In this document: positions 42,880 to 51,788 of the stretch, piece by piece | How positions within the stretch are numbered: position 1 is the stretch's first letter | How the letters are laid out: each line of letters begins with the position of its first letter | Assembly: GCA_900315975.1 (NCBI GenBank) | Contig: ONBA01000014.1 | Location: 1 to 61,221 of the forward strand | DNA length: 61,221 bases | Direction of reading: 5' to 3' | Origin: an uncultured Ruminococcus sp. | Lineage (GTDB): Bacteria > Bacillota_A > Clostridia > Oscillospirales > Ruminococcaceae | Made by a program: the position numbers and the translations under genes | The notes under the pieces: model-generated | What the model saw: the letters and a program-made list of their open reading frames with translations, nothing else | Database searches by the model: none | What the model was told of the DNA's origin: nothing

Positions 42880-45873
42880 TTATGTTGCCTTGAAGATGTA
42901 TCTCAGGAAGTTGTACATATGCGGTCTAACGGTGCTTGCATCGTGACCTGCATTGGGTATTACCTGCCAGAGATGCTCAACTCCGTTGCTTGTGAGAGTA
43001 TCGTGGTATGTCTGAGGGTACTTCTCAACTACATCGTCGTTCTGTGCTGCGGAAATGAGTATCATATGCGGCATTGTGGAGGGCTTGAACTCTCCGGGCT
43101 GGATACAGCCAGCGTGAGTCATGTACTTATCCACTGTTGCGAAAATTCCGGGTGCGGGACAAGCGCCGCCGACATAGCCATAGAGCTCAGAGCGTGTGAT
43201 TCCCGTGTAGAGAGCCTCACGTCCGCCCATTGAGAAGCCTGTGATAGCGGTATTATCTCTGCCGGTCTTGACTGAGTAGTGTTCTTCGAGATAAGGCATG
43301 ATGCTGTTCTCGATGTCCTCGCGTATAAGGTCGTAAGCCTTTGCTGCCTCAGCCGTGAAGCCGGGAGCAGTGGTCGAGGAGGTAAACATCGCCGGGAAGA
43401 CGACTATCATCTTTTCAGCCTTGCCGTCAGCAACGAGGTTGCCGAGCATGGTCTGTATCTTGTTGTCCTCGCCTGTCATTGAGGTCTCATCACCGAAAAT
43501 TCCGTGGAGAACGTACAGGACCGGGTACTTTTCGGACGAGCTGTAGCCGGGAGGAAGCAGAACGTTCATCTTCTTGTTCATGTTTCCGTCCTTGGAGAAG
43601 TATGAAACACTCTCCATTTTGCCGTAGTCAACGCCGTTTCTCTTGGAGGTGTAGCTGCTGTCCTCCTTGAGCTGCATATCTTCTGAGATCTGAGCCATAT
43701 AGTCACCGCTGGGCTTATTGCCTGTTGTAACGGTAGTGGGCGTGGTCTGAGTGACAGGAGCTGTCATAGTAGTCGTTTTCGCCTCGAATTTCTTTGTTCT
43801 TCCGAGGAGGAACTTGTGCATCTGAACGAGGTCGGCAAGTGAATAATCGCCGTCGCCGTCAACATCGGCAGCCTTGATGACCTTGGCATCGTTTGAGCTG
43901 CCCGCGAACTTGTTGACGTAGGTCTTTCTCGCGATCATCATGTCGAAAACGTCTATTTTTCCGTCGAAGTTAAGGTCGCCGGGGATAACAGTATATTCGG
44001 AGTGTCCTGCACCTTCAATGACTGTTCCGCCCTTAGCTGCCACGATGTCGTCAACATAGAAGCTTATGCCCTCATCGCCCTCGGTCTCGACGTAAACATA
44101 GCAGCTCTTTGCACCGGCAGGTATCGTGAAATCGGTATTTGCAAGCTGCGTCCACTCGCCCTTTGTGACGGTCTGCGTGTCGATCTTCTTGTAGACCGTA
44201 TCCGTACCGTCGTTGTACTGGAGCGTGAAGTGGAAGGTGTTTGTCGGTTCGCCGGAGGTATACTTTACGTTAGCTGAGAAGCTGTAGGTCTCGCCCGCCT
44301 TGAACTTGTAGTTGAGAGCCTTTGAGATTCCGTTCCATGCGGCTGTTCTGCCGGAAACGTAAGCGGAACTGTTTCCGTTGAGAGCCTCGTCAGTGCTCTT
44401 TTCTACTGTAGCGGCACCTCTGCCTGACCAGCCGTCCGTGCCGGTCTCGAATGGGCTGTTGAAGATGTAGGTGTCATCAGAAACGGAAGCGCTTCCCGGA
44501 CCGCTGAACTGCCACCAGTCAACGTTCATGATATAGTTGTCGCTGCCCTTGAATACGAAGTAAACGTCGTGCTCACCGCTTGCACCGGCAACGTCACAGG
44601 ACGCCTCCTCCCACTTCTGCCAGCCGCCTGTTCCGGAAACACGGAGTGCGCCGACCATGGGACCTGTCTTGGAATCAAGGTGAATCTCCATAGTACCGCC
44701 ATTGCTCTCGGAGGAAACGCTTGCTGTGAACTTGTCAGCGCCCTCGCCGAAGTCAACGCCGCTGACCTTGATATAGCTTCCGTCCTTGATATTGCCGATA
44801 TTGACGCCGCCCTCGCTGCACTTTTCGGTCTTTACGCCCTCGCACCAGCAGATGGTCTCAGCCTCATTGCGGATAAAGGGATTGAGCGGCTCGATCTGAT
44901 CGGGACCGCTCTGTGTGAGTTTCATGACAGGGAGAGAACCGTCGGCATTATAGGTGAACTCCTCGCACGATGCGCTTCGGTTAAATGCACCGCCGCCGGG
45001 CAGACCGTTCTTGTGATAGAAGAAATATGAGTGGTCTTTATAGTCGATGATACCGCCGTGTGTAGTGAAGCAGTTCGAGCCCTGCTGGATAACACCGCCG
45101 TATGTCCACGGACCTGTGGGCGAGGGACCTGTCGCATAGCACTGGCTCTCACCGCCGTATCCATCGACAAACGAAGCCCATACCAGATAATAGAGGCCAT
45201 TGTGCTTATATATCCACGGACCTTCGCCGTAAGATGTCTGGTGATCGCCCGAAGGAGGACCGAACTGCTGTGAGTTCATGTCAAAATGCTTTATCTGACC
45301 GTCGAGGGTTATCATATCCTCCTTGAGTTTGACGTAGTAGCAGGTGGGATTTCCGAACATCAGCCATGCCTGACCGTCATCGTCGATCATAACGGTAGGG
45401 TCGATGTAAGCCCAGTCAGGACCGCAGAGCGGCTTTCCGATGGGGTCACTGTAGGGACCCTCGGGACTGTCTGCAACGGCAACGCCGATAGCACGTCCGC
45501 CGCCTGCCTTATTCGTGGTCGTGAAGTAGAAGTAGTATTTTCCGTTTCGTTCGATACACTGTGAAGCCCATGCGTCATTCGCGCCGCACCAGCTAAAGCT
45601 TGTATCCTCGAGTATTCTTCCGTGGTCAGTCCAGTTTTTCATGTCCTTGGTCGAAAAACACTGCCAGCCTGTCATAGTGTAAAAGCTATTGTTTCCGTCA
45701 CGGTCGCAGCCGGTGTAGACGTACAGCTCATCGCCGAAAACGACCGGTGCAGGGTCAGGCGTGAACGAGGTCTGCACGATAGGGTTTTCAGCCTTAACAG
45801 TCTCGGGGACGGTCAGATTGACTGCTGAAAAGGCTATAGCCGCTGAAAAAACGGCAGCTGCTAATTTCTTCAT
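42880..45873 (-). CDS. Secreted GH43-CBM6-CBM22-dockerin-CE1 enzyme
   Basis: The ATG at 45873 follows GGAGGG. The 997-aa protein has a signal peptide (1-25), a five-bladed GH43 domain (about 28-330; TSFTPDPAPVVF with base Asp, AYIDPTVMIDDD, acid Glu in SYGEGPWIY), a CBM6 (about 340-465), a CBM22-like module (about 475-630), an internal dockerin (about 635-705; DLNFDGKIDVFDMMIAR, DVDGDGDYSLADLVQ), a Thr linker and a C-terminal CE1 esterase (about 745-997; GFSMGG). It should remove arabinosyl or xylosyl units and ferulic or acetyl groups from xylan, docked on the cellulosome. Confidence 0.94.
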   Translation of the reverse strand: MKKLAAAVFSAAIAFSAVNLTVPETVKAENPIVQTSFTPDPAPVVFGDELYVYTGCDRDGNNSFYTMTGWQCFSTKDMKNWTDHGRILEDTSFSWCGANDAWASQCIERNGKYYFYFTTTNKAGGGRAIGVAVADSPEGPYSDPIGKPLCGPDWAYIDPTVMIDDDGQAWLMFGNPTCYYVKLKEDMITLDGQIKHFDMNSQQFGPPSGDHQTSYGEGPWIYKHNGLYYLVWASFVDGYGGESQCYATGPSPTGPWTYGGVIQQGSNCFTTHGGIIDYKDHSYFFYHKNGLPGGGAFNRSASCEEFTYNADGSLPVMKLTQSGPDQIEPLNPFIRNEAETICWCEGVKTEKCSEGGVNIGNIKDGSYIKVSGVDFGEGADKFTASVSSESNGGTMEIHLDSKTGPMVGALRVSGTGGWQKWEEASCDVAGASGEHDVYFVFKGSDNYIMNVDWWQFSGPGSASVSDDTYIFNSPFETGTDGWSGRGAATVEKSTDEALNGNSSAYVSGRTAAWNGISKALNYKFKAGETYSFSANVKYTSGEPTNTFHFTLQYNDGTDTVYKKIDTQTVTKGEWTQLANTDFTIPAGAKSCYVYVETEGDEGISFYVDDIVAAKGGTVIEGAGHSEYTVIPGDLNFDGKIDVFDMMIARKTYVNKFAGSSNDAKVIKAADVDGDGDYSLADLVQMHKFLLGRTKKFEAKTTTMTAPVTQTTPTTVTTGNKPSGDYMAQISEDMQLKEDSSYTSKRNGVDYGKMESVSYFSKDGNMNKKMNVLLPPGYSSSEKYPVLYVLHGIFGDETSMTGEDNKIQTMLGNLVADGKAEKMIVVFPAMFTSSTTAPGFTAEAAKAYDLIREDIENSIMPYLEEHYSVKTGRDNTAITGFSMGGREALYTGITRSELYGYVGGACPAPGIFATVDKYMTHAGCIQPGEFKPSTMPHMILISAAQNDDVVEKYPQTYHDTLTSNGVEHLWQVIPNAGHDASTVRPHMYNFLRYIFKAT

Positions 45874-46076
45874 AAAAACTTCCCTCCAAATCATATTAAG
45901 TTAAATATTAAAAATGAACACAATATTTCTTTATGCACATATATTACCACTGTAACAAATTGTTTACAACCCACATTTCGCAGATTTGGTGGACGTTTCA
46001 CGACTTTTTTATTAATAATACCTTATAACATTGCTCATATTTTGTTTTTACTGTTACCATTCACCAATCCGGAACC

Positions 46077-46102
46077 AAAAAAGGACGCATAAGCGTCCTT
46101 TC
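46077..46102 (-). terminator. Intrinsic terminator after the GGDEF-like gene
   Basis: AAGGACGC (46081-46088) pairs with GCGTCCTT (46093-46100), A-run on the downstream side for the minus strand. The remaining 45874-46076 stretch is AT-rich upstream DNA of the GH43 gene. Confidence 0.8.
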
Positions 46103-46141
46103 CTGAATATATGCTGTGACCGTCAGAGGTGTCCGAAGTTT

Positions 46142-47923
46142 TCAAATGTACGCCTGCTTTTTGAGGAGAGCAGTTATCGTGCGTCCGATTATCGCAAAAT
46201 AGCTGATATCCGATACCGACCACTTCTTGAACCGCGAAATGTAGCAGAAGGATATCATGCCCTTGACCACGCTGTCCTCCGTCATGAGGTACTGAACTGC
46301 GCCGCCGATATTCTGCGAGGACAGCTCCGCGTAGGCATTGTCGTCGCGTCCCTCAAGCTCGTTCACGTTGTCGATGACAAGAATGCCGTCACCGGAAAAG
46401 CGCTCCGTATAACGGTTCTGGAACAGGTAAGACGCACTCTTTGAGCTTGCATTGCCGCAGCTCAGTATCAGCGCCATGTCGTTGCCTGCAAATACACATA
46501 TATCGTCGATCCCGAACTTCGAGCGTATCTGTTCGAGCAGCACGGAGATATCCGGCACCCTTCCGAGCACAAGGCTCTCCGCAAGCTGTCCCGCAAAGCT
46601 CAGCTTCTCCGAAGTCTCGCCCTTTCCGCTAAGGTAGACTATCTTATTCTCGGCGTCCTTTTCAACGGGACCGTGCTTGTTGATGTCGTAGATGACATAG
46701 CGGTTCTGACCCTTTTCCTGTGCAAGGTAAAGAGCCTTGTCCGCCTGCATGAAAAGCTCCTCGTAGCTCAGGCTGTCCACAGGATAGGTCGAAACGCCCA
46801 TTGAACAGGTCAGCCTGAAATTCCAGAAACGGTCCGCAAATGCAAACTCGGTCTTCGTCCTTATCGCCCGAAGTATGCTGCGGAGGTCCTCCTCATCGCG
46901 CGTATTTTCAAGGACTATCAGGAAACCGCCGCCGCTTATCCTGCCGGCAAAGCCCCTCGCTCCTATCTCGCTCCTTATGATACCGGCAATGGTGTATATC
47001 ACCTCGTCGCCGAACATATGACCGTAGCTGTTGTTCACACCCGTGAAATCGTCTATGTCAAGAATGACAAGATTGACGTTATATGGCGGTGCAGCGGCAA
47101 TTATCTCCTTCGCAAAGGTGCTGACCGCACGTTTATTGAGAAGTCCCGAGAGAGAGTCCTTGTTCGCTTCGATCGCAAGGTTGACGTCCTTGCTCTTCTG
47201 ACGCGAGCTTATGACCGAGATGATGCCGCAGACCTTCCGGACGTCAGGATCGTCAAACCGCGTTATCCCGCGGAAAAGACACAGCTCGCGAGCCTTGCCC
47301 TGTGTGAATGCGGAGGTCTCAAGCTCATAGTCAAAACGGTATACTCCGCTGTGGATATCCCTGCAAAGACTGTTGAATGTCTCGATATACCGCGATACGA
47401 CATAGCCTGAGCTGATACAGTCCTGCCGCCATTTGTCAAGCTCCTCGTCCGTCAGGATAAGGTCGCGGCAGCAGCCAAACATATATATGCGTATCCTCTT
47501 CGTCTCAAAGGAATACTCAAACGCAAGATCACTTATCAGGCTCAGTATGTACCTCTGATCCGACAAAGCCCTTTCACGGCTGTATGCCGCGGCTTCAAGC
47601 GAGAATATGTCGCTGAATGCTATGCTGTACAAGGGCTCGGCACTGCTTCCCGTAAGTCTGTGTACAGTCGCCGCCGTCCACCTCAGCGAGCCGTTTCTCC
47701 CCTTCATGCGGATAACGGTCTTGCACTGCGGAACGCTGTCCGCTGAGGCTATGCAGCCGCAAAGCTTCTCATAATCCTCGTCGTCCATAGTGCGCCTTAT
47801 CGAGTAGATAACATCGTTCCCGAAATAGCTGAAAAATCTCTCATCGGCACTCTGAGTATGAAGACTGCTGTCTACAGTAACCCTTCCGACACTGTATATC
47901 TTCTCATTGAGGAATTCTTCCAT
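46142..47923 (-). CDS. GGDEF-domain protein with degenerate active-site motif
   Basis: A 593-aa cytosolic protein. Residues about 15-125 look PAS-like; a second sensory region follows (130-245). The GGDEF domain spans about 253-415 (NKDSLSGLLNKRAV, VNLVILDIDDFTGVNNSYGHMFGDEV, FAGRISGGGFLIVLEN, ...ADKALYLAQEKGQNRYVIYD). The signature GGDEF loop reads SGGGF, so the metal-binding Asp/Glu pair is lost and cyclic-di-GMP synthesis is unlikely. The C-terminal 150 residues look GAF-like. It may act as a sensor or a nucleotide-binding effector. Single gene with its own terminator. Confidence 0.87.
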   Translation of the reverse strand: MEEFLNEKIYSVGRVTVDSSLHTQSADERFFSYFGNDVIYSIRRTMDDEDYEKLCGCIASADSVPQCKTVIRMKGRNGSLRWTAATVHRLTGSSAEPLYSIAFSDIFSLEAAAYSRERALSDQRYILSLISDLAFEYSFETKRIRIYMFGCCRDLILTDEELDKWRQDCISSGYVVSRYIETFNSLCRDIHSGVYRFDYELETSAFTQGKARELCLFRGITRFDDPDVRKVCGIISVISSRQKSKDVNLAIEANKDSLSGLLNKRAVSTFAKEIIAAAPPYNVNLVILDIDDFTGVNNSYGHMFGDEVIYTIAGIIRSEIGARGFAGRISGGGFLIVLENTRDEEDLRSILRAIRTKTEFAFADRFWNFRLTCSMGVSTYPVDSLSYEELFMQADKALYLAQEKGQNRYVIYDINKHGPVEKDAENKIVYLSGKGETSEKLSFAGQLAESLVLGRVPDISVLLEQIRSKFGIDDICVFAGNDMALILSCGNASSKSASYLFQNRYTERFSGDGILVIDNVNELEGRDDNAYAELSSQNIGGAVQYLMTEDSVVKGMISFCYISRFKKWSVSDISYFAIIGRTITALLKKQAYI

Positions 47924-47941
47924 AAAACCTCCTTTATATAT

Positions 47942-47969
47942 AAAAAAGCCCGATATCTTGCTATCGGGC
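47942..47969 (-). terminator. Intrinsic terminator reading leftward, likely for tRNA/abi transcripts
   Basis: GCCCGATA (47948-47955) pairs with TATCGGGC (47962-47969); on the minus strand TTTTTT follows. Confidence 0.8.
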
Positions 47970-48046
47970 GATCGTGCAGCTCCTTACCGGACTTTGAATA
48001 TAACAGTACATCTCCCCTGTTATCCATTCCGTGCTGTATGTTATTT

Positions 48047-48073
48047 TTGCCCCATAGCTAGGCTATGGGGCAA
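48047..48073. repeat. 12-bp perfect hairpin next to attL
   Basis: TTGCCCCATAGC (48047-48058) and GCTATGGGGCAA (48062-48073), 3-base loop, two bases outside the 48-bp att repeat. Confidence 0.7.
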
Positions 48074-48075
48074 TG

Positions 48076-48123
48076 TTGGTGGAGCATAGGGGATTCGAAC
48101 CCCTGACCCCCACACTGCCAGTG
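48076..48123. repeat. attL: 48-bp copy of the tRNA-Ala 3' end
   Basis: The 48 bases 48076-48123 are identical to 59721-59768, which are the 3' half of the tRNA-Ala(GGC) gene including CCA. This copy has no 5' half and marks the left border of the integrated element. Confidence 0.93.
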
Positions 48124-48239
48124 GCTAATTTTACCTTCAGCACTTTTTTACACCCTCACCAAAAATGCTATAAATAGCCAAATAGTGAATAATCGCTTTT
48201 ATTTGGTTTTCCAGTTTCTTATTATTTTTCATCTCAATG

Positions 48240-48258
48240 GCGCACAAATGGCGCACAA
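48240..48258 (+). repeat. Terminal 19-bp direct repeat, left copy
   Basis: GCGCACAAATGGCGCACAA, identical to 59633-59651 in the same orientation; itself made of two GCGCACAA half-units. Probably an integrase or Xis arm site; the 48124-48264 gap holds nothing else. Confidence 0.75.
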
Positions 48259-48264
48259 AAATAA

Positions 48265-49137
48265 TCAGCTCAGAAGATGCTCTTTCCAGTTGTCCGGAAA
48301 GCCCATTAGTCTTATATCAACGTGCGGATATTTTTTCAGAAATGTTTCAAGAGTATCCACAAAATCTGTCCAGTGTTTATCCCTCGGAAGTATATGCTTC
48401 AAGCATATCAAGGTAGCAAACGCACGGACATTGCTTATCTTAGCCTGATTATATTGCTTATACAGCATAGGTGTCTTAACAAAGTTGACGTTATACAGTC
48501 TGCCGTAATGAGCGCATATATTCCGCACGAAGGCGATATGCTCTATCCAGCTTTCGAGATATGTATATCCGATGCCGTACTGTGAAGCGATAGCCTTTTT
48601 GTCAGCCGGTTTCATATTCTTGAAGAATTTGGAAAGAGTTCCGAAGCTGAAAAGCTCAATAAGAGCGTAGAATGGTATTTTGCCGTCAGCATAGTTCTGA
48701 CGGAAGTTCCTTACAAATGGCGCACGGCTGTTGCGGTCAGTCTCGCTCTGTATGTCGGCTAAAAATTCAGCGTGATGCTCTGAATCAACAAAGTTGTCAG
48801 GGTTTTCATAGCCGAGTACACCGTAAGCACAAGAAATATAATTTGCTATCCTACACCGGAGATTGACCTCGACCTGTTCTATCCTTGCAAATAGGAGCTG
48901 CCGAAAATTCGCATTAAACAGGTATAATTCCACGATCTGCTCAAAGGTTGTCTGACCGTCAAAAGAACCGTTTTTCTTTTTCAAACCAAGTCCATAAGCC
49001 TTGATAAGCCTGAAATACGAAATATCGTTCAGAATAGTCTTTGCATAGTCCTCATCATTTATGATAAGACCAAGTTTTTTCAGATTATCTATCTGCTCGT
49101 CAACGTCCATAGCAGGCTGCTGCTGTTTTAGTTCCAT
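48265..49137 (-). CDS. Abi_2 family abortive-infection protein (AbiD/AbiF-like)
   Basis: ATG 49137 has GGAG 9 bases upstream; the TTG at 49149 is less likely. The 290-aa protein matches Abi_2 throughout (QIDNLKKLGLIINDEDYA, YFRLIKAYGLGLK, YLFNANFRQLLFARIEQVEV). Near residue 212 it has the HEPN ribonuclease motif RNICAH (Rx4H) followed by YGRLYN. Such proteins stop phage growth, probably by RNA cleavage; relatives are reported next to small structured RNAs. It is preceded by its own promoter and a hairpin leader. First cargo gene from the left end of the mobile element. Confidence 0.9.
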   Translation of the reverse strand: MELKQQQPAMDVDEQIDNLKKLGLIINDEDYAKTILNDISYFRLIKAYGLGLKKKNGSFDGQTTFEQIVELYLFNANFRQLLFARIEQVEVNLRCRIANYISCAYGVLGYENPDNFVDSEHHAEFLADIQSETDRNSRAPFVRNFRQNYADGKIPFYALIELFSFGTLSKFFKNMKPADKKAIASQYGIGYTYLESWIEHIAFVRNICAHYGRLYNVNFVKTPMLYKQYNQAKISNVRAFATLICLKHILPRDKHWTDFVDTLETFLKKYPHVDIRLMGFPDNWKEHLLS

Positions 49138-49159
49138 ATTCTTCTCCAATAATTAAATG

Positions 49160-49197
49160 ACCCGACGTGGTACGCATAGTTTAGAGGCGTGTCGGGT
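49160..49197 (-). ncRNA. Hairpin leader of the abi gene, candidate AbiF-type RNA
   Basis: ACCCGAC (49160-49166) pairs with GTCGGGT (49191-49197) around a 24-base loop. It sits between the promoter and the abi ribosome binding site. A conserved abiF RNA motif is known next to such genes; I cannot confirm its consensus here. Confidence 0.5.
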
Positions 49198-49210
49198 TCT
49201 GTTACAATAT

Positions 49211-49239
49211 ATTATATGCTATTTTTGTGAGAAATGCAA
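49211..49239 (-). promoter_or_regulatory. Promoter of the abi gene
   Basis: Minus strand TTGCAT (49239-49234) and TATAAT (49216-49211), 17 bases apart. Confidence 0.75.
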
Positions 49240-49327
49240 GAGGTAAAATAAGCATTTTTTTATAATATACATTGTGTTATCTTGCATATTCTACTGTTTT
49301 TGCAGTTTTTGACGAATTGCAGCTTCA

Positions 49328-49633
49328 CTATGCCGCATAGGTTGCATTAGGCATATTAACTGCGAGCACCGGATTTACAACGATATACAACTCCCAGACC
49401 GCAAGATCATTGATAAGCCTCAGCTCCTCAAAGTCCTCCAGTGCGATGCCGAGAGTGCCAAAAAGTGCCCTCGTTGCTTCAAGCACGTCCGCAGCACTCT
49501 CAGCTGCGGATAAATCCGTGCTGTAAGTGTAGATATGCCGGTCAATCTCGAGCTTCGATTCTTTGCGCATATTGTTTAACGTTTGCCTTGTCCTGCTCGT
49601 CATAACGCTGATGCCCAATATATCTATTCTCAT
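49328..49633 (-). CDS. 101-aa protein of unknown function overlapping the relaxase gene
   Basis: ATG 49633 has AAAGGGTG 7 bases upstream; it overlaps the end of the relaxase gene by 92 bases in another frame. The sequence (MRIDILGISVMTSRTRQTLNN, DVLEATRALFGTLGIALEDFE) is mixed helical and not recognised. Similar overlapping small genes after mob genes are frequent in small mobile elements. Coding status is likely but not certain. Confidence 0.55.
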   Translation of the reverse strand: MRIDILGISVMTSRTRQTLNNMRKESKLEIDRHIYTYSTDLSAAESAADVLEATRALFGTLGIALEDFEELRLINDLAVWELYIVVNPVLAVNMPNATYAA

Positions 49634-51035
49634 ATTCATCACCCTTTCGTAAACTGTCGCATAATGTTTCAAAGATCGTTTTGAATTTGCCATTTTGAGC
49701 CTTTACAATTGCCCTGACAGCATAATATACTTCTCGTTCCTTCTTGTAAACGTCCTCCGCTCGCTGATTTATAACCTCAGCACGTTCCTTGATCTCCCTC
49801 AGCCTTTTGTCAATTTGCGTTTGCTTGCTGTCGATCTCAGTCAAAAGCACCTTCTGGCGTTTATCCGCATTTTGTACCACTGCTGCAAGCTGATATGTGC
49901 TGTCCCATTTGCGGCAATCCTCCTCCCAATTCGGAAGAGCCTTTTTTTCATATTCAGCAAAAGCTTTGTTGTACTCCTTCATCGCCCTGTCATATTCCTT
50001 CTGTCGTGCTCTATCGCAGTTTGCAGGAGGCGTTAAAGGCTTATCCGGACACTTAGGTTTATAAGGACGTGGAGGTATATCAAGGCGCTTTACAATCGTT
50101 ATATCAACGTCAGCAAGCTCTTTCGACTTGATTTCAAGAGCCTGTGACTTTTCTTCAAGTTCTGTTTCCACCTGATTCTTTTTATCCTCTGCATTTTTTG
50201 CAGCAGCTTCATTCGCCTCACGCTTTATCTTAGCCATTTCCGCTGCTTGTTCCTCCTGCTCACGGAGCGCCCTGAGCTGTTCCAACTTTTGCTGCTCCTG
50301 AGCTATTTGCTGCTCAACATCGTGCTTGTACGCTCTGCTGTCTCTGCCACGATCAGCTTTAAGCGCCCTGCGGTATTCTCTGTACTGCTCCTCGCCCATT
50401 TCAAGGCGTTTCTGTTCTTCCTCAGCCTTGTCATAAGCTCGGCAGTCATCGACCATAGACCAACCTTTGGCTCGGAGACGCTTCGGCATTTCACGGTTTA
50501 GCTTGCCAAAAAACTTGATATTGTGCATCTCCTTTGCACATATCCTGTGTTCGTCCGCCATAGGCTCCCAGAAGATGTGCAGATGCGGCACACGTTCATC
50601 TAAATGAAACGCCGCCGACTTTACATTATCAGCGCCAACAAGCTCTTTGAATATTTCAAGACTATCATTGAGAAATTTCAGCTGATTTTCGGCAGAAAGC
50701 TCCAACATCATCTCCGCAGGCGGCTTGATAACTGTTGCACACATCACGACCGTATCTTTTTTGAGCTTTCTGCGGTCGCAAGCTCGTTCTCCGTGCTCCG
50801 CTCGCCATTCGTTTAACTCGTCAATATGACTGTCAGAGTAGTCAATCAACTCCGCAGCCGTTGCAAATCCTTCATAGATATTACGATCTGCAAGCTCAGG
50901 ATTAATGTCCAAGTCCAAGCCTTGACGCTCTTTCAGAGCCTCGGCAGCTACCTTGCGGAAGTTGCCGCAGTGTTTGCCGCCCTTGCCTTCTACATTGCTC
51001 AGTTTAAGCGACGGCATACCAATTGTATAGCCCAT
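49542..51035 (-). CDS. MobV-type relaxase (Pre/Mob family)
   Basis: A 497-aa protein. The N-terminal 210 residues form a Mob_Pre relaxase domain with the metal-binding motif HLDERVPHLHIFWEP (near residues 142-156; H.D....PH.H) and a conserved NRE/Y segment. The remaining part is a long charged coiled coil (AQEQQKLEQLRALREQEEQAAEM and following) interrupted by a Pro-rich stretch (DIPPRPYKPKCPDKPLTPPA). It should nick oriT and lead the single strand to a helper conjugation system. A hairpin candidate for oriT lies 64 bases upstream of its start. Confidence 0.88.
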   Translation of the reverse strand: MGYTIGMPSLKLSNVEGKGGKHCGNFRKVAAEALKERQGLDLDINPELADRNIYEGFATAAELIDYSDSHIDELNEWRAEHGERACDRRKLKKDTVVMCATVIKPPAEMMLELSAENQLKFLNDSLEIFKELVGADNVKSAAFHLDERVPHLHIFWEPMADEHRICAKEMHNIKFFGKLNREMPKRLRAKGWSMVDDCRAYDKAEEEQKRLEMGEEQYREYRRALKADRGRDSRAYKHDVEQQIAQEQQKLEQLRALREQEEQAAEMAKIKREANEAAAKNAEDKKNQVETELEEKSQALEIKSKELADVDITIVKRLDIPPRPYKPKCPDKPLTPPANCDRARQKEYDRAMKEYNKAFAEYEKKALPNWEEDCRKWDSTYQLAAVVQNADKRQKVLLTEIDSKQTQIDKRLREIKERAEVINQRAEDVYKKEREVYYAVRAIVKAQNGKFKTIFETLCDSLRKGDEYENRYIGHQRYDEQDKANVKQYAQRIEARD

Positions 51036-51098
51036 TTTAATCCCTCCTTCGACCTGTTGCTGCGGATTATATGTGTATCATCACAGGTATGTGACCTC

Positions 51099-51125
51099 GG
51101 ACTTATTTGCTATGCGCATAAGTCC
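51099..51125. other. Candidate oriT hairpin
   Basis: GGACTTAT (51099-51106) and ATAAGTCC (51118-51125) form a perfect 8-bp stem with an 11-base loop, followed by CCACTGCACTTACGC. Location upstream of the relaxase gene and structure fit the inverted repeat of a MobV nic region. The rest of 51036-51190 shows no gene. Confidence 0.5.
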
Positions 51126-51190
51126 CCACTGCACTTACGCTACGTTGAGGTCGTCTGCGACGCTTTTGACATTGCAAGCAAGCGCCTTGC

Positions 51191-51430
51191 TTAATCCTTC
51201 ATCTCCTCAAATGCGGCATTGAGATATGCAGTTACCGCATTTCTGCTGCTATTCGCACGTTCAAGCATCTGCTCCTCGGCGGAAGAATCCGTGAAGATGC
51301 GGCGTTCACCGATGTGCTCAATGAAGTCGTCAAGCAGAAAGCGCAGAAAAACTGCATCGTTATAGTTAAGCTCAATTTTGCCGATAATATCACCGTTCTG
51401 GAGCTTGCTTAATTTTTCGCTTTGGCTCAT
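51191..51430 (-). CDS. 79-aa protein of unknown function
   Basis: A small acidic, mainly helical protein (SEKLSKLQNGDIIGKIELNY, RNAVTAYLNAAFEEMKD). The start at 51430 lies inside the end of the next upstream gene (41-base overlap), a common arrangement in this element. No family is recognised. Confidence 0.6.
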   Translation of the reverse strand: MSQSEKLSKLQNGDIIGKIELNYNDAVFLRFLLDDFIEHIGERRIFTDSSAEEQMLERANSSRNAVTAYLNAAFEEMKD

Positions 51431-51788
51431 AATTTATGCCCCTTTCATTAACTTTGAGTAATTCGTAGTCCTCTATATAAAGCTCAACACTCTCACGTTT
51501 GCTAATCGGAACATCGCTGCCAAAGTATATTGTTAGTGTTCCGCTTTTATCGTCCTTATTGAGAGCGTCCGTAGGTGTAAACATCACAGCGGAGTCGCCG
51601 TATTTGATGAGAATATCCTCGATAAAACAGCCTTGTCCCTCAGTAATGCCGCCGTTTCCGGTGAGATCAGCTTTTAGCATATCCAAAGCCGCCGGAATAT
51701 CAGCACAGTTGATGACGAGAGCAGAATCCTCGCCATTGTAATACTTTACATACGCTGCGTATGTGACAGGAAATTCATTCTTATTCAT
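51390..51788 (-). CDS. 132-aa protein of unknown function
   Basis: ATG 51788 follows AAAGGAG and overlaps the resolvase stop by 4 bases. The protein (MNKNEFPVTYAAYVKYYNGE, CADIPAALDMLKADL, FIEDILIKYGDSAVMFTP) is acidic with alternating strands and helices and ends in a basic tail (KRKIKQAPER). It looks like the antirestriction/anti-regulator type of small element protein, but no family is recognised. Confidence 0.6.
   Translation of the reverse strand: MNKNEFPVTYAAYVKYYNGEDSALVINCADIPAALDMLKADLTGNGGITEGQGCFIEDILIKYGDSAVMFTPTDALNKDDKSGTLTIYFGSDVPISKRESVELYIEDYELLKVNERGINYEPKRKIKQAPER

Noticed and set aside
42874..43233. 119-residue frame on the plus strand
   Set aside because: Antisense of the CE1 domain of the GH43 enzyme without a start site.
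48047..48073. Hairpin as terminator of tRNA-Ala
   Set aside because: It has no T-run after the stem on the minus strand; the hairpin at 47942-47969 is the better terminator.
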